From positions 1 through 39,729 of the IMG/VR virus record IMGVR_UViG_3300020034_000448: a stretch of 39,729 bases of DNA; one strand, written 5' to 3'. Each line of letters begins with the position of its first letter. Within the stretch, counting starts at the first letter, position 1. The DNA comes from a virus. Positions 23,706-32,321 of this stretch are shown piece after piece. A model generated the notes under the pieces. That model worked only from the letters and a program-made list of their open reading frames with translations, was not told the DNA's origin and ran no database searches. Position numbers and translations under genes: made by a program.

Positions 23706-25418
23706 TCAGAGTGTACTCATCATGGTGGCTTCAATAGGGCTGATGCCACGCATGGTGAGTGTGTACCTCATCCGGGATATGAAGTAGTTCTGATTCTCAA
23801 TCCGGTACTTATTGTAAAACCTAAAGCTCAGCAGGTCTGATATGGTGAGTAGGAGGCTCCTGGTGACGTCGCTCTTATTGGCGAGCATATGATATACCTG
23901 GGACCACCACTGAGCATATATCCCATACTGGCCATCCCAGTGAAGAGAATAGTCACCTACTTTGTCACCACGTATATTGTAAGCAGTGGCATTGGCCATA
24001 GGGTATGTCTCTGAGTGACCTACATCTGCAGGTTGCATCCCGCGATAGATCATCATCCGGAAGCTGGTCAGCGGAGTCTTGTAGCTGGACTGTCCTGAAT
24101 TCTCTATCACAGTGTATCCTATATGCCTGATGTGTGGAAGCATCCACTCCTGAAATGTGATCGTGTCGTCAACATCTCCATTGAGCTTGATATTCCAGCT
24201 GTTCCACATAGGGATGAGCGGTGAGATATATTTTTCACCTTTTACATTTTTGATGACCGGATTGTGATACTGTGCGGTATAAGGAATATCACTACCAGGT
24301 AGTGGGATAAAATAAATGGAGTTGTCTGCTTTAGTATAATATGGGCCGATGGTAAATGCAGCCTGAAGTATACGCGCTGTCAAGCCTTCGCCAAATATTA
24401 ATCCTGGTGGCGCTGTGATGCCGGAGTATCTGACGCTGAGATCATCGTTAGTGTCAATGTCATATCTGAGCTGACTGATCAAATTGATATCCTCTGTGTA
24501 TCCGAAATCTGCACCTGCCTTAGATGTCCAGTCTGCAGCGATAGGTGAATTGATCATGTCACGGAATGGCTTGATCAGCGCAGTCTTGTTGAAGTGATCA
24601 TAGAACAATCCAAGTCCGAAGGTGGAACATATCGCACGCAGGAATTCGACAGCTGTACGAAACGGTACATGATGAGCCAGGTTGATAGTCTCAGCCCATT
24701 CATCAACTGTGCGATATATGCTGCGATTGTTGTACAGGATGATCTGCTTGAGTTCATCAGTGATCTGCCACTGATTGTCGAGAGTGTATCCCTGGTACTT
24801 GAATATTTGTTTCAGCAAATAGTCTACCCGTATGAATGGCATGGCGCTGCTTGGCGCCTGCTCGATAAACTCTGATGTGACTACATCCCAAAAATTCTGA
24901 TATCGGAATATGGGAAATGGAAGATCGGTAGTATCGAAATATAATGGATTGAATACCGGGCAGAAGATGTAATCGTAGTCAAGTGGATTGACTGCTGTAT
25001 CCTTCGCGTGTGCAAGTCGTGTGGCAGTGTCTGCACCTATGCTGCGATCACCACCCAGGTCGATTGCTTCAAGCGATGTAGATCCTATCTCTTTGACTTC
25101 ATTGAATACCATGAAGAGCTCTGCACGCTTATTGCCTGATTTCTTCATGTATGCTTTACCGATATACAATGGGACACCTTCGCACCATACTTCGCAGTAT
25201 TCATCATTCAGCAGTGTGGCATTACGATCTAATCTATCAATCCGTCCGATGATACCTATATTGATTTCATCCAGCGGGATGTCTAATGGAAATGAATATC
25301 CACCTTTCAACTCATCTACACTTTCCATGATGATAGCCATGGGGTGATATATATCAAAGGTGAGTGCGGTGTCAGCGTACAGCGATATGAATTTATTTTT
25401 GATCTTGATACCGAGCAT
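23706..25418 (-). CDS. tail hub or baseplate protein
   Basis: A 570-aa protein. The N-terminus (near residues 25-55: ESVDELKGGYSFPLDIPLDE) is typical of the tail-hub family of Bacteroidetes phages, in which an early S/Y-x-P-F/L-x-IP segment recurs. The rest is mixed alpha/beta with a helical piece (YLLKQIFKYQGYTLDNQ) and late beta strands. It directly follows the 404-aa gene. It probably forms the tail tip to which fibres attach. Function is by family resemblance. Confidence 0.6.
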   Translation of the reverse strand: MLGIKIKNKFISLYADTALTFDIYHPMAIIMESVDELKGGYSFPLDIPLDEINIGIIGRIDRLDRNATLLNDEYCEVWCEGVPLYIGKAYMKKSGNKRAELFMVFNEVKEIGSTSLEAIDLGGDRSIGADTATRLAHAKDTAVNPLDYDYIFCPVFNPLYFDTTDLPFPIFRYQNFWDVVTSEFIEQAPSSAMPFIRVDYLLKQIFKYQGYTLDNQWQITDELKQIILYNNRSIYRTVDEWAETINLAHHVPFRTAVEFLRAICSTFGLGLFYDHFNKTALIKPFRDMINSPIAADWTSKAGADFGYTEDINLISQLRYDIDTNDDLSVRYSGITAPPGLIFGEGLTARILQAAFTIGPYYTKADNSIYFIPLPGSDIPYTAQYHNPVIKNVKGEKYISPLIPMWNSWNIKLNGDVDDTITFQEWMLPHIRHIGYTVIENSGQSSYKTPLTSFRMMIYRGMQPADVGHSETYPMANATAYNIRGDKVGDYSLHWDGQYGIYAQWWSQVYHMLANKSDVTRSLLLTISDLLSFRFYNKYRIENQNYFISRMRYTLTMRGISPIEATMMSTL

Positions 25419-25434
25419 TCACTTTAGTCAATGT

Positions 25435-25453
25435 GGACGTATGCAATACGCCC
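25435..25453. repeat. intercistronic hairpin repeat
   Basis: GGACGTATGCAATACGCCC, one mismatch from a palindrome, 3 nt after the TAG of the 404-aa gene on the minus strand. A member of the family at 8433, 13843 and 19468. Confidence 0.65.
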
Positions 25454-25456
25454 TTA

Positions 25457-26671
25457 CTAGTAGATATTAAATCCATCATCCAGATATGCATTGGATATGG
25501 TGATCTCAATATTATACGGTGGTGCTGACTCATCATACAGATCCAGTGCATTAGTCTCACATCGGATACGCTTGAATCGCATCTCCTCCACATCGATCAT
25601 CCACAGCTGGCCGCGTATGAGCTGCCTGAGGTGATTGATATACCATACAGGATACTGACCAGTATTGAGCGTGACGATAGGTGTACCTTCTGTACGGAAG
25701 TCATTGATGTCACCATCGCGGATAGTGAAGTCCGTCCACCTGGTGCGGCGGAATGTCTCCCGCTCTACTCTATCAGCATGTCGCACAGGTCCACGGAAGC
25801 GCACTGACTCAAAGCCTCCGAATCCATTGTACATCAGCATCACTCTCTCCCAGGGTGAGCAGATCTGATCCAGCACATAGAAAACCGTGAAAAAATTAGT
25901 GATCCCACGCTGCAGGCTTACATTGTATCCGATAGGTGTCTTGCCTACCGTGAGATGATCTGCTACATGCAGCTGCTCATACCCGGACTGTACCCAGTAT
26001 GCCTTTCCTGCAGTGATCTCATCCATCAATACAGAATTGTAGAATGAGGATGTGCCGTCATCATATCGCACTGTGACCTCTACCCTGATATCAGATGATA
26101 CCAGTGATATGAAGTATATCCAGTCAGGCTGCTCAGGACTCACCGGCTTGAGAAATACAGCAGCACTATCCCGCTTGAAGTAATATGAATGCATGCCTAT
26201 GCCGTATCCGCCGAATGGAAGTGACTGCACATGATCTGCCGGCAGCCCGCCATGTATCGCGAGATATGTATCTGATGTCTCCAATGCCTCCGGCGTGACA
26301 GGATCTCCATACTGATCAGCATGCTTGAAATAAAACTCTATAGTCATACCCACCGCCTCTGCATACTGAGGTGTGGCCACGACTGAGATTGAAAACTCAG
26401 ATGGAATGGCAAATTCAGGTACACGGGGAATACACTTCGATACATCAAATGTTATCCGTTTGTCAATGCTGCTATACGGACCGCGCAGTGTATCAATCAA
26501 GACATCACCACCACTATCCACACGCCATATCTCAAGACGGCAGCTGAGATTAGGTTGTGATGGAATGTATGCACCTGCACTACCTGTAAACTCACTACTC
26601 TCCACTGTGACAAAGATTGGATTGCGTGTGAGATTGTACGGATTAGGTGCGGTGATGATCGTGGATGGCAC
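25457..26671 (-). CDS. distal tail protein
   Basis: A 404-aa protein starting with GTG at 26671 (no ATG is available in frame before the upstream stop). It opens with NPYNLTRNPIFVTVES, like the N-L-x-R-N-P segment of Bacteroidetes phage distal tail proteins, and is beta-rich throughout with many Tyr, Trp and Phe. It pairs with the tail hub gene downstream. No catalytic motif is seen. Confidence 0.55.
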   Translation of the reverse strand: MPSTIITAPNPYNLTRNPIFVTVESSEFTGSAGAYIPSQPNLSCRLEIWRVDSGGDVLIDTLRGPYSSIDKRITFDVSKCIPRVPEFAIPSEFSISVVATPQYAEAVGMTIEFYFKHADQYGDPVTPEALETSDTYLAIHGGLPADHVQSLPFGGYGIGMHSYYFKRDSAAVFLKPVSPEQPDWIYFISLVSSDIRVEVTVRYDDGTSSFYNSVLMDEITAGKAYWVQSGYEQLHVADHLTVGKTPIGYNVSLQRGITNFFTVFYVLDQICSPWERVMLMYNGFGGFESVRFRGPVRHADRVERETFRRTRWTDFTIRDGDINDFRTEGTPIVTLNTGQYPVWYINHLRQLIRGQLWMIDVEEMRFKRIRCETNALDLYDESAPPYNIEITISNAYLDDGFNIY

Positions 26672-26682
26672 AGGGATTACAG

Positions 26683-26931
26683 TTAAGCTGGTGAATCTTG
26701 TGGATCTATTTCGTTGTCATCGACAACTCCATATCTATTGACAATAGCATCTGCAATCTCATTGTATATGCACGATGCTAATATTGCGATAAGGTAATAC
26801 AACAGTGATCCTGAAGTGGCAAACGCAACATATCCCACTGCCACACCGAGGTAATATTTTTGAGCATAAGGATGCAAAAACGTTGTGACAATAAACTTCC
26901 ACATGAAGTATTTCAGCTTTTTTGTATTCAT
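26683..26931 (-). CDS. small membrane protein, holin-like
   Basis: An 82-aa protein with two hydrophobic segments (VAVGYVAFATSGSLLYYLIA and the following LASCIYNEIA region) and an acidic tail. The layout resembles small holin-like membrane proteins of Bacteroidetes phages, but it sits among tail genes, so membrane anchoring during infection is also possible. Confidence 0.55.
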   Translation of the reverse strand: MNTKKLKYFMWKFIVTTFLHPYAQKYYLGVAVGYVAFATSGSLLYYLIAILASCIYNEIADAIVNRYGVVDDNEIDPQDSPA

Positions 26932-26943
26932 ATCATTTTTATT

Positions 26944-27750
26944 TTAAACAGGTAATTCAGGTACAAAAGGAACAGACCATCCGGCTGTCATGCGGTTGTC
27001 TATCTGTGCATATGCGTGGTATTGCTTTTCATCGACAGTGATCTCAATCCATACCGTGATGATTCTATACTTAAGGCCCTGCTCAGCAGGCAGTGCCACA
27101 TCTGGTGAAAGGTTGATCTCGTCATCTTCTACCTCTGCCACTTCGGGTTGCCGGAATTCCTCTCTCCAATAAAACTTAGACGTATATCCATCGGGCGCTA
27201 TGCTCGTGTCTTCTAGTGTGATGGCGACATCCAGCAGTGCATCTTCGTCTATCTCATTGTCCCATTTGAACTGAGGTAATATGATGCTGTCAGGATCAAT
27301 CGCTGATGTCATACATATGCGCTGATCTACCTGCACTGATATAGGTACCACCCATCCGGATACACCATCACTGCTGTAATGCATGCGTGGCTCTATCATG
27401 AGATCATCCACCAGTATGATCCCGTACTCATCAATCTCTGTATGCTCTTTGATGCATGCGCATATCGATAGTGCTATGCCATGTGATATATCCTGATTGA
27501 TATCATGATGTTCTGCTTTACCACCAGGATTAAGATTGTAGACGAATATCCGTGTAGTGAGTGTGGCAGGTCCTTCACCGATCGGAATGCGGTGAGAAGG
27601 TGTCTCAATATCTACACATGGATACTCCACCTTGGTGAGTGTAGCTTCTTCAAATCTGATATCATCACCGGTGATGACCTTGCGTACAGCCGGATGAGCC
27701 AATGCTACGGCCTTGAGATATGCGGTGAGGTCTGCAGGTGTACGGATCAT
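26944..27750 (-). CDS. putative tail terminator or connector protein
   Basis: A 268-aa protein overlapping the upstream gene by 4 bp (ATGA). Its N-terminal half (TPADLTAYLKAVALAHPAVR, then strands to YNLNPGGKAEHHDIN) recalls Bacteroidetes phage proteins with an N-terminal helix and beta sheet, similar to tail terminators. The C-terminal 100 residues are acidic. The assignment is tentative. Confidence 0.45.
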   Translation of the reverse strand: MIRTPADLTAYLKAVALAHPAVRKVITGDDIRFEEATLTKVEYPCVDIETPSHRIPIGEGPATLTTRIFVYNLNPGGKAEHHDINQDISHGIALSICACIKEHTEIDEYGIILVDDLMIEPRMHYSSDGVSGWVVPISVQVDQRICMTSAIDPDSIILPQFKWDNEIDEDALLDVAITLEDTSIAPDGYTSKFYWREEFRQPEVAEVEDDEINLSPDVALPAEQGLKYRIITVWIEITVDEKQYHAYAQIDNRMTAGWSVPFVPELPV

Positions 27751-28610
27751 ACGCTGTGTCGATTACTGGCCTTGTCTATCGCAGCCTTGTCTTTGAGATA
27801 CTGGATCTTCTTCATGACCAGGTGCTGACAGATGGAATGGATATCTGTGTGATGCACTGATTCCACATTGCCAAATAGCAGATCACTGGCTATGCTCATG
27901 AATGTACCCCACCACCTGAAGTCAGGTCCGGAGTCTTCTTCCTGGGACAGCAGTGGATCCTCATCTTCTGTCACCGGTTCTACCTGCTTAAATATCCAGT
28001 CACCATACGTGTCGTAGATAAACTGAATATTAGCCGATGCCAACATGGTGATGTATGCTTTGATGCCTGCGGGAAGCTGCGCGATATCAGGAAGCCATGT
28101 AGCCGCCTGTGCACTTGACACAAGCTTCACACGCTTGTCACTGAATGTATCAGCATTGATGCCGGCAGGCCGCAGCATGATGGATATCAGCTTATCCTGC
28201 GACATCTGATCACCTCCGGAGATGAATGCATCGTAGTAGTCATTGATCAGTGCATACTCAAGACAAGTCACATTAGTAAATCGTGCTGCCGGCAGATGAT
28301 ACATCGTGTCATCGATCATCATCTTGTGACATACAGGCACCGGTGATGTACGATCGATCTCCATCCAGTCCAGTATGTGCAGCATGTCGAATAGCTGATC
28401 ATCGGTGATCCTCTTCCACACTGACCAGGGCAGGCGTGACATCTCACGCAGATTGACCAGCTGTGGATGCTCCAGTGTCATGAGTCTATCTATCGCTGCC
28501 CATACATCAGCAGGCTGCATCTCATCCCATGTGGATGGTATACTACGCCTGAATGTAAGTGCGGGCCACCTGAAATAACTCGAAGTGGCCCGGACAGATA
28601 TTTTATTCAT
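27747..28610 (-). CDS. conserved tail-region protein
   Basis: A 287-aa protein with an N-terminal segment SYFRWPALTFRRSIPSTWDE, helices (QLFDMLHILDWMEIDRTSP) and an acidic linker near residue 225. This style is common in Bacteroidetes phage tail operons, possibly as an assembly chaperone. It is coupled to the next gene by ATGA. No motif proves the function. Confidence 0.5.
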   Translation of the reverse strand: MNKISVRATSSYFRWPALTFRRSIPSTWDEMQPADVWAAIDRLMTLEHPQLVNLREMSRLPWSVWKRITDDQLFDMLHILDWMEIDRTSPVPVCHKMMIDDTMYHLPAARFTNVTCLEYALINDYYDAFISGGDQMSQDKLISIMLRPAGINADTFSDKRVKLVSSAQAATWLPDIAQLPAGIKAYITMLASANIQFIYDTYGDWIFKQVEPVTEDEDPLLSQEEDSGPDFRWWGTFMSIASDLLFGNVESVHHTDIHSICQHLVMKKIQYLKDKAAIDKASNRHSV

Positions 28611-28626
28611 ACTGATCGGAAGTAGA

Positions 28627-28989
28627 TTAAGCTGCTGTGATCGCCTTGATGTCGCGGAAGTAATTGTAGTTGTACACGATCATCGTGACGGTACGCTTGA
28701 TGATCGCTTCGATCTTGCCCGTCTCAAGTCCAGGCAGATCAAACTCTGCTACAAAATCAGCGACAAGCAGATCCAGCTCTTCGCGAGACAGGTCCTTCCA
28801 TTCCTCTTTGATACCGGCCATAGCAGATATCAATCCGGGTATCTTAATACCGACCTGTCCGATGGCAGAAAGCTTCTCTACAAGGGAGACATGATCATCA
28901 TGATCTGAATCCACATTGGATATGATCTCTGTGCCTGAGATAATAAATTTGACCAGCTTCTGCAGGTCTGTAATTCCTTTGTCACTCAT
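28627..28989 (-). CDS. small helical phage protein
   Basis: A 120-aa helical acidic protein (VADFVAEFDLPGLETGKIEA). It leads the tail operon, with a TGTCCTACG element and phased repeats 74 nt before its ATG. I recall similar proteins in Bacteroidetes phages next to lysis and tail genes without known function. Confidence 0.55.
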   Translation of the reverse strand: MSDKGITDLQKLVKFIISGTEIISNVDSDHDDHVSLVEKLSAIGQVGIKIPGLISAMAGIKEEWKDLSREELDLLVADFVAEFDLPGLETGKIEAIIKRTVTMIVYNYNYFRDIKAITAA

Positions 28990-29062
28990 GGTGTATAGAT
29001 TGAAAGATTTGGAATGATTAAATTAAGTGAGGCAGGAAGGTAGCCGGGGACGGGGGTGATAA

Positions 29063-29110
29063 CGTAGGACATACCGCTGATGAGCGATGATAAGGATGAT
29101 GGACGCTGAT
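29063..29110 (-). promoter_or_regulatory. TGTCCTATA element, copy 6, with phased repeats
   Basis: The minus strand reads ATGTCCTACG (29063-29072). TGAT words lie at plus-strand positions 29078, 29088, 29097 and 29107, spaced 10, 9 and 10. Two are CGCTGAT. This would be the promoter region of the tail operon. A strong hairpin of the GGATATCC type lies just beyond it at about 29129-29160. Confidence 0.6.
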
Positions 29111-29191
29111 AAATGGTCATGAATATCCATGGGCCTTTGCACCCGGATATCCAATGAATAAAACCAACCTGAGAATGATTCTTGAGGGAAA

Positions 29192-29632
29192 TTATGTGAT
29201 GGTGAGCCAGATCTCGTCGTCGTGAAGGCTCTCGATATAATTGTAGAATCCCTGGTAAGCAGTACCGCTGTCTATGCCTTTGAAATTGCCGCTGGATTTC
29301 TCGAATGCAAGTGTCATGTTAGGGCCTATGCAGCCATGGCTTTCTTCCACCCTATTGAATATGTGGATCTCGATGCCATCAAACCCTGGTACATCGAGGA
29401 TGCGCATCACCCAGGTATGGCCATAGTCTTTTTTATACTTCTCATTGAACCTGGTATCTGTAGCTTTCTGGCAGCGGTAGCGGCCGGCAGGTATGCAGGT
29501 GATACCATGTATCTTGACCACACGCTTACCGTCTTCTATGGTGAAGAACAGGAACTTGTCTCCATGCCAGAATGCACCAGCTGTGCTGTTGAATGTGTGG
29601 AGGATACGGTTGAGGGATAGTTCTACAGACAT
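29192..29632 (-). CDS. DUF5675 protein, likely peptidoglycan-acting lysis enzyme
   Basis: A 146-aa protein with the order typical of DUF5675: a GRYRCQ strand after CIPAG, a strand with IEIHIFNRVEESHGCIG (His and Cys), and a final strand. The IHxxN...GC arrangement resembles the His-Cys site of YkuD L,D-transpeptidase folds. In Bacteroidetes phages this family often sits with holin-like genes, as here, so cell-wall attack at lysis is a reasonable inference. Confidence 0.7.
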   Translation of the reverse strand: MSVELSLNRILHTFNSTAGAFWHGDKFLFFTIEDGKRVVKIHGITCIPAGRYRCQKATDTRFNEKYKKDYGHTWVMRILDVPGFDGIEIHIFNRVEESHGCIGPNMTLAFEKSSGNFKGIDSGTAYQGFYNYIESLHDDEIWLTIT

Positions 29633-29636
29633 AGGA

Positions 29637-29954
29637 TTAGTTTGTAGCGGCTTTGTATTGATCGAATCCTACCTTCTGCAAAGCAGCAGTATTATTATTG
29701 ATGATCATCATCATTTGGGTGAGGGTAGCGAGGTTCTCTTCATAGCGTGCTTCATAACATTGCTTCATCTCACCTTTCAGCTCCTTGATCTCGCCAGTCG
29801 AGTACCAGGCGAATATCAATAAGAGCAGCAGGGAAATGCCCTGTAGATTGATCTGCCTCTTCAGGAAGTCGACTATCCACTGGATAAGGGTGAGCTGTGT
29901 TTCAGCGGCAGTTGCTTCAGCTGTGGTAGGTGGTGGGGCGTTAGAGGGTTCCAT
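29637..29954 (-). CDS. membrane protein with coiled coil, lysis block
   Basis: A 105-aa protein with a Pro/Thr/Ala N-terminus, one membrane segment (ISLLLLLIFAWYSTGEI) and a coiled-coil-like tail with Glu, Lys and Asn. It overlaps the upstream gene by 14 bp. One segment plus a coiled coil resembles inner-membrane spanins or accessory holins. Confidence 0.6.
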   Translation of the reverse strand: MEPSNAPPPTTAEATAAETQLTLIQWIVDFLKRQINLQGISLLLLLIFAWYSTGEIKELKGEMKQCYEARYEENLATLTQMMMIINNNTAALQKVGFDQYKAATN

Positions 29955-30216
29955 TAGGTCTTTTTGTAGTTATTTTCTTCGAGCCCATGATAGACGCTAT
30001 GCTTATGGCCAGATATGCTGATGCATTTTTTATCCCGTTTGCCTCGCAGGAACATGCTTCCCGGATAGCGCTGAGCACCTCAGGTCGATTGATCACTACC
30101 TGGCTGGCCAGCAAGAAGGCGCATATAGGGGCGTATATCTTCGGATGAGTCTGCTGTATCTTATTGAGCGGAGCCAATATCCATTTGATGGCATATTGGA
30201 TGATGAGCTTCTTCAT
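29941..30216 (-). CDS. small membrane protein, possible holin
   Basis: A 91-aa protein with two moderately hydrophobic segments (PICAFLLASQVVINRP and ASAYLAISIASIMG) and basic ends. It starts the lysis block, with a TGTCCTATA element 34 nt before its ATG, so it probably begins a transcription unit. Holin is inferred from size, hydrophobicity and neighbours. Confidence 0.5.
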   Translation of the reverse strand: MKKLIIQYAIKWILAPLNKIQQTHPKIYAPICAFLLASQVVINRPEVLSAIREACSCEANGIKNASAYLAISIASIMGSKKITTKRPNGTL

Positions 30217-30249
30217 GGGGGTGAAGATCGCAGTGGTGGAGAAGACCAG

Positions 30250-30305
30250 TATAGGACAGATGAAGGTGGCTAAACTACATGTGGTGACCGCTGATGGGAT
30301 CTGAT
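30250..30305 (-). promoter_or_regulatory. TGTCCTATA element, copy 7, with GCTGAT repeats
   Basis: The minus strand reads CTGTCCTATA (30250-30259), 34 nt before the ATG of the 91-aa gene. TGAT words lie at 30292 and 30302 (10 apart). The block GGTGACCGCTGATG is shared with copy 3. Confidence 0.6.
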
Positions 30306-30313
30306 GGATTCCA

Positions 30314-30715
30314 CTATGGTTTTGCTATTAATAAAAGTTTGTTCCAAAAAATGTCGAGAGTATCACGGTCATGTTGCATCATAAATGACATTCGCCTGGT
30401 CTGGCGGACTTCAACCCGGGATGGTAGGTTTTGAAAAATTTCATCAAATGCATTCATCTTAATATTGGCGAGAGTGAATTCATGAAATAGGAGTGCGTAT
30501 TTACGTCTATTGAGCAAGTCCCTTTCATCAAGATCAAACAACTCCTCATATCGGATTTTGGTGGTGTCGTTAATTTCTATCTTGTCTCGCTTCAAAACCT
30601 CCATTGTTTTAATGTATGCCTCAACCCAAGTCATGCCATTAGGTAAGAGATTATCAGGCATCTCAATCCTTTCAATTTCATCCGGGTCGTGATCGTCGTC
30701 GTCTTCTTCCCACAT
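30314..30715 (-). CDS. uncharacterised acidic protein
   Basis: A 133-aa protein with a highly acidic N-terminus (EEDDDDHDPDEIERIE), then helices. It is not recognised. It lies at the downstream end of the early region, before the lysis promoter. No membrane segment or catalytic motif is apparent. Confidence 0.5.
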   Translation of the reverse strand: MWEEDDDDHDPDEIERIEMPDNLLPNGMTWVEAYIKTMEVLKRDKIEINDTTKIRYEELFDLDERDLLNRRKYALLFHEFTLANIKMNAFDEIFQNLPSRVEVRQTRRMSFMMQHDRDTLDIFWNKLLLIAKP

Positions 30716-30730
30716 ACTGCTATGCTTAAT

Positions 30731-31045
30731 TTATTTAAAAGGTGGCATTGGATCAAACTGAATGGTGTTATCCTCAAAATTCATCCAGATAAATCCTATA
30801 TCAATATCCATGCTTACGCCATTGTCTATGATCCAGTATGTCAATATTTCTTTGGATGGATCTGAACTATAGTGCCTAAAGGTACATCTCTCCATTTGTT
30901 CCTCAGTAGGCTCGTGCTTTAGGAGCTTGGTGAGAATAGTCCGGATGAGCTCTTGCTTGCTGGTCCTGATGGAATCTCCAAGAGATTGATAATACTGATA
31001 GAGAAAGTTTCTGTCCAGCAGGTTCGGGATATTTGTGTCTGTCAT
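30731..31045 (-). CDS. uncharacterised early-region protein
   Basis: A 104-aa protein starting from the ATG at 31045 (an in-frame TTG at 31054 is less likely). It has a helical N-terminus (LLKHEPTEEQMERC) and a beta-rich C-terminus (TYWIIDNGVSMDIDIGFIW). It is not recognised. Confidence 0.5.
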   Translation of the reverse strand: MTDTNIPNLLDRNFLYQYYQSLGDSIRTSKQELIRTILTKLLKHEPTEEQMERCTFRHYSSDPSKEILTYWIIDNGVSMDIDIGFIWMNFEDNTIQFDPMPPFK

Positions 31046-31093
31046 TTTAGCCAATTGAGGAAGTGTCTGTCGTTATGATTGCTTTGAAAGAGA

Positions 31094-31318
31094 TCAAGGT
31101 TGGCCTTTTCTATACCTTCCACTTTGCGGATAAAGGAAAACCTCAGCATACCTTACTTCATCCAATAGTCGACGCTGCTCAACAGACATGTTGTCATAAA
31201 GAAAGGAGCTATCAAAGCCAAGGTGCTTGCAAGCTTTCCCAAATGACACTCTATTCTTCATCAGTTTAATAGCCGAATTAAATCGAGAGTCAATTAACTG
31301 TTGAGAGGCTTTAACCAT
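31094..31318 (-). CDS. small HTH-like protein
   Basis: A 74-aa protein with a possible helix-turn-helix (SFGKACKHLGFDSSFLYDNM) followed by a basic tail ending in RYRKGQP. It could bind DNA. It is not assigned to a family. Confidence 0.5.
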   Translation of the reverse strand: MVKASQQLIDSRFNSAIKLMKNRVSFGKACKHLGFDSSFLYDNMSVEQRRLLDEVRYAEVFLYPQSGRYRKGQP

Positions 31319-31361
31319 TCATCATGATTGCTTGGTCATGAATTCTTTTTCATCTCCATCC

Positions 31362-31580
31362 TTATAGGGGGTCCAATTGAACCAGCTTACCTGAGGCAGC
31401 AGCTACTTTTTGAAGTGCTGACTTAGCGGTTTTAATAATTTCGAGCAATACATTTCTTGATTGTGATGTGAATGGAATGGTGATATCCTTTGATGCCTGC
31501 TCACTGTCTTCAATGAGGCCGCTTAAAGCCATCTGAATGACAAGTACCTCTTTTGGAACTAATAGTAATCTGTCTGCCAT
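31362..31580 (-). CDS. uncharacterised small protein
   Basis: A 72-aa helical protein (LEIIKTAKSALQKVAAASGK). It follows the 89-aa coiled-coil gene by 10 bp. It is not recognised. Confidence 0.5.
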   Translation of the reverse strand: MADRLLLVPKEVLVIQMALSGLIEDSEQASKDITIPFTSQSRNVLLEIIKTAKSALQKVAAASGKLVQLDPL

Positions 31581-31590
31581 TTAATTTATT

Positions 31591-31860
31591 TTATTTTAAC
31601 CAGTCTTCAAGTGGTGTTTCTTTTCTTTCAACATCCACCGTTGTGAATGTTCTGCCTTCACGGGTTCTGAGTGGCTTCAAATTTGTGCGCTTATCTGGAT
31701 GTACCAGCACTCGTGACCTCTTTACGGTGAGCTTCTCTAAAACCACAATCCTTTTTTGAAGTGAATCGTTTTGTGCATGAAGCTCTTGAATTTGCTTTGT
31801 GGCGATATCGAACATTTTACGATAGTTGCTTTCGACTCTTGCTTCGGAGGATATGTTCAT
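31591..31860 (-). CDS. coiled-coil protein
   Basis: An 89-aa protein whose first half is a coiled coil (KQIQELHAQNDSLQKRIVVL) and whose second half is basic, ending in a Trp-Leu-Lys. Its ATG overlaps the stop of the 154-aa gene (ATGA). The function is unknown. Confidence 0.55.
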   Translation of the reverse strand: MNISSEARVESNYRKMFDIATKQIQELHAQNDSLQKRIVVLEKLTVKRSRVLVHPDKRTNLKPLRTREGRTFTTVDVERKETPLEDWLK

Positions 31861-32321
31861 GGGTGTTGTTTTTCAGGGGGTGATTGTAATCTGAGGTTAA
31901 GTTTTCCTGAGGCTACTTTGTCATATAGTGTTTCATCATTCTTTACATCATACACGAATGGCAGGAACATCTGGAGCGCTTCTGCCTGTCCCAGGATGAT
32001 CATGGAGCACTGTACTTCTGTCCAGTCAGACAGGATCTTCCAGGCTGTACGATTGGCCTGAGCCAGTACTCTTTCCTTAGTGCCGGCAATTGGTTTTTTA
32101 ACCTCCTTAAAAAGGACGTTGAATGCTTCATCTACCTGCGCCTTCAGCCTGAATGCAAGTGGACCCATCTTCGGATCTGTGAATAGAAAGGTGATGCCGG
32201 AGCATACCTTCTCGTGATAACTTTTGTTGATGTTGGATGCACCGATCTGGACAAGCAAGTCTTCGATGTGTGCCATGGACCTTGAGGCGGGAACTTCGGA
32301 GGTGTAGTTTTTGATGTTCAT
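31857..32321 (-). CDS. conserved phage protein of unknown function
   Basis: A 154-aa protein starting MNIKNYTSEVP. I recall related proteins with the same opening in many phages and prophages without known function. It has a Cys in VCSGITF and a helical second half (TEVQCSMIILGQAEALQMF). It overlaps its neighbour by one base (TAATG). Confidence 0.55.
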   Translation of the reverse strand: MNIKNYTSEVPASRSMAHIEDLLVQIGASNINKSYHEKVCSGITFLFTDPKMGPLAFRLKAQVDEAFNVLFKEVKKPIAGTKERVLAQANRTAWKILSDWTEVQCSMIILGQAEALQMFLPFVYDVKNDETLYDKVASGKLNLRLQSPPEKQHP

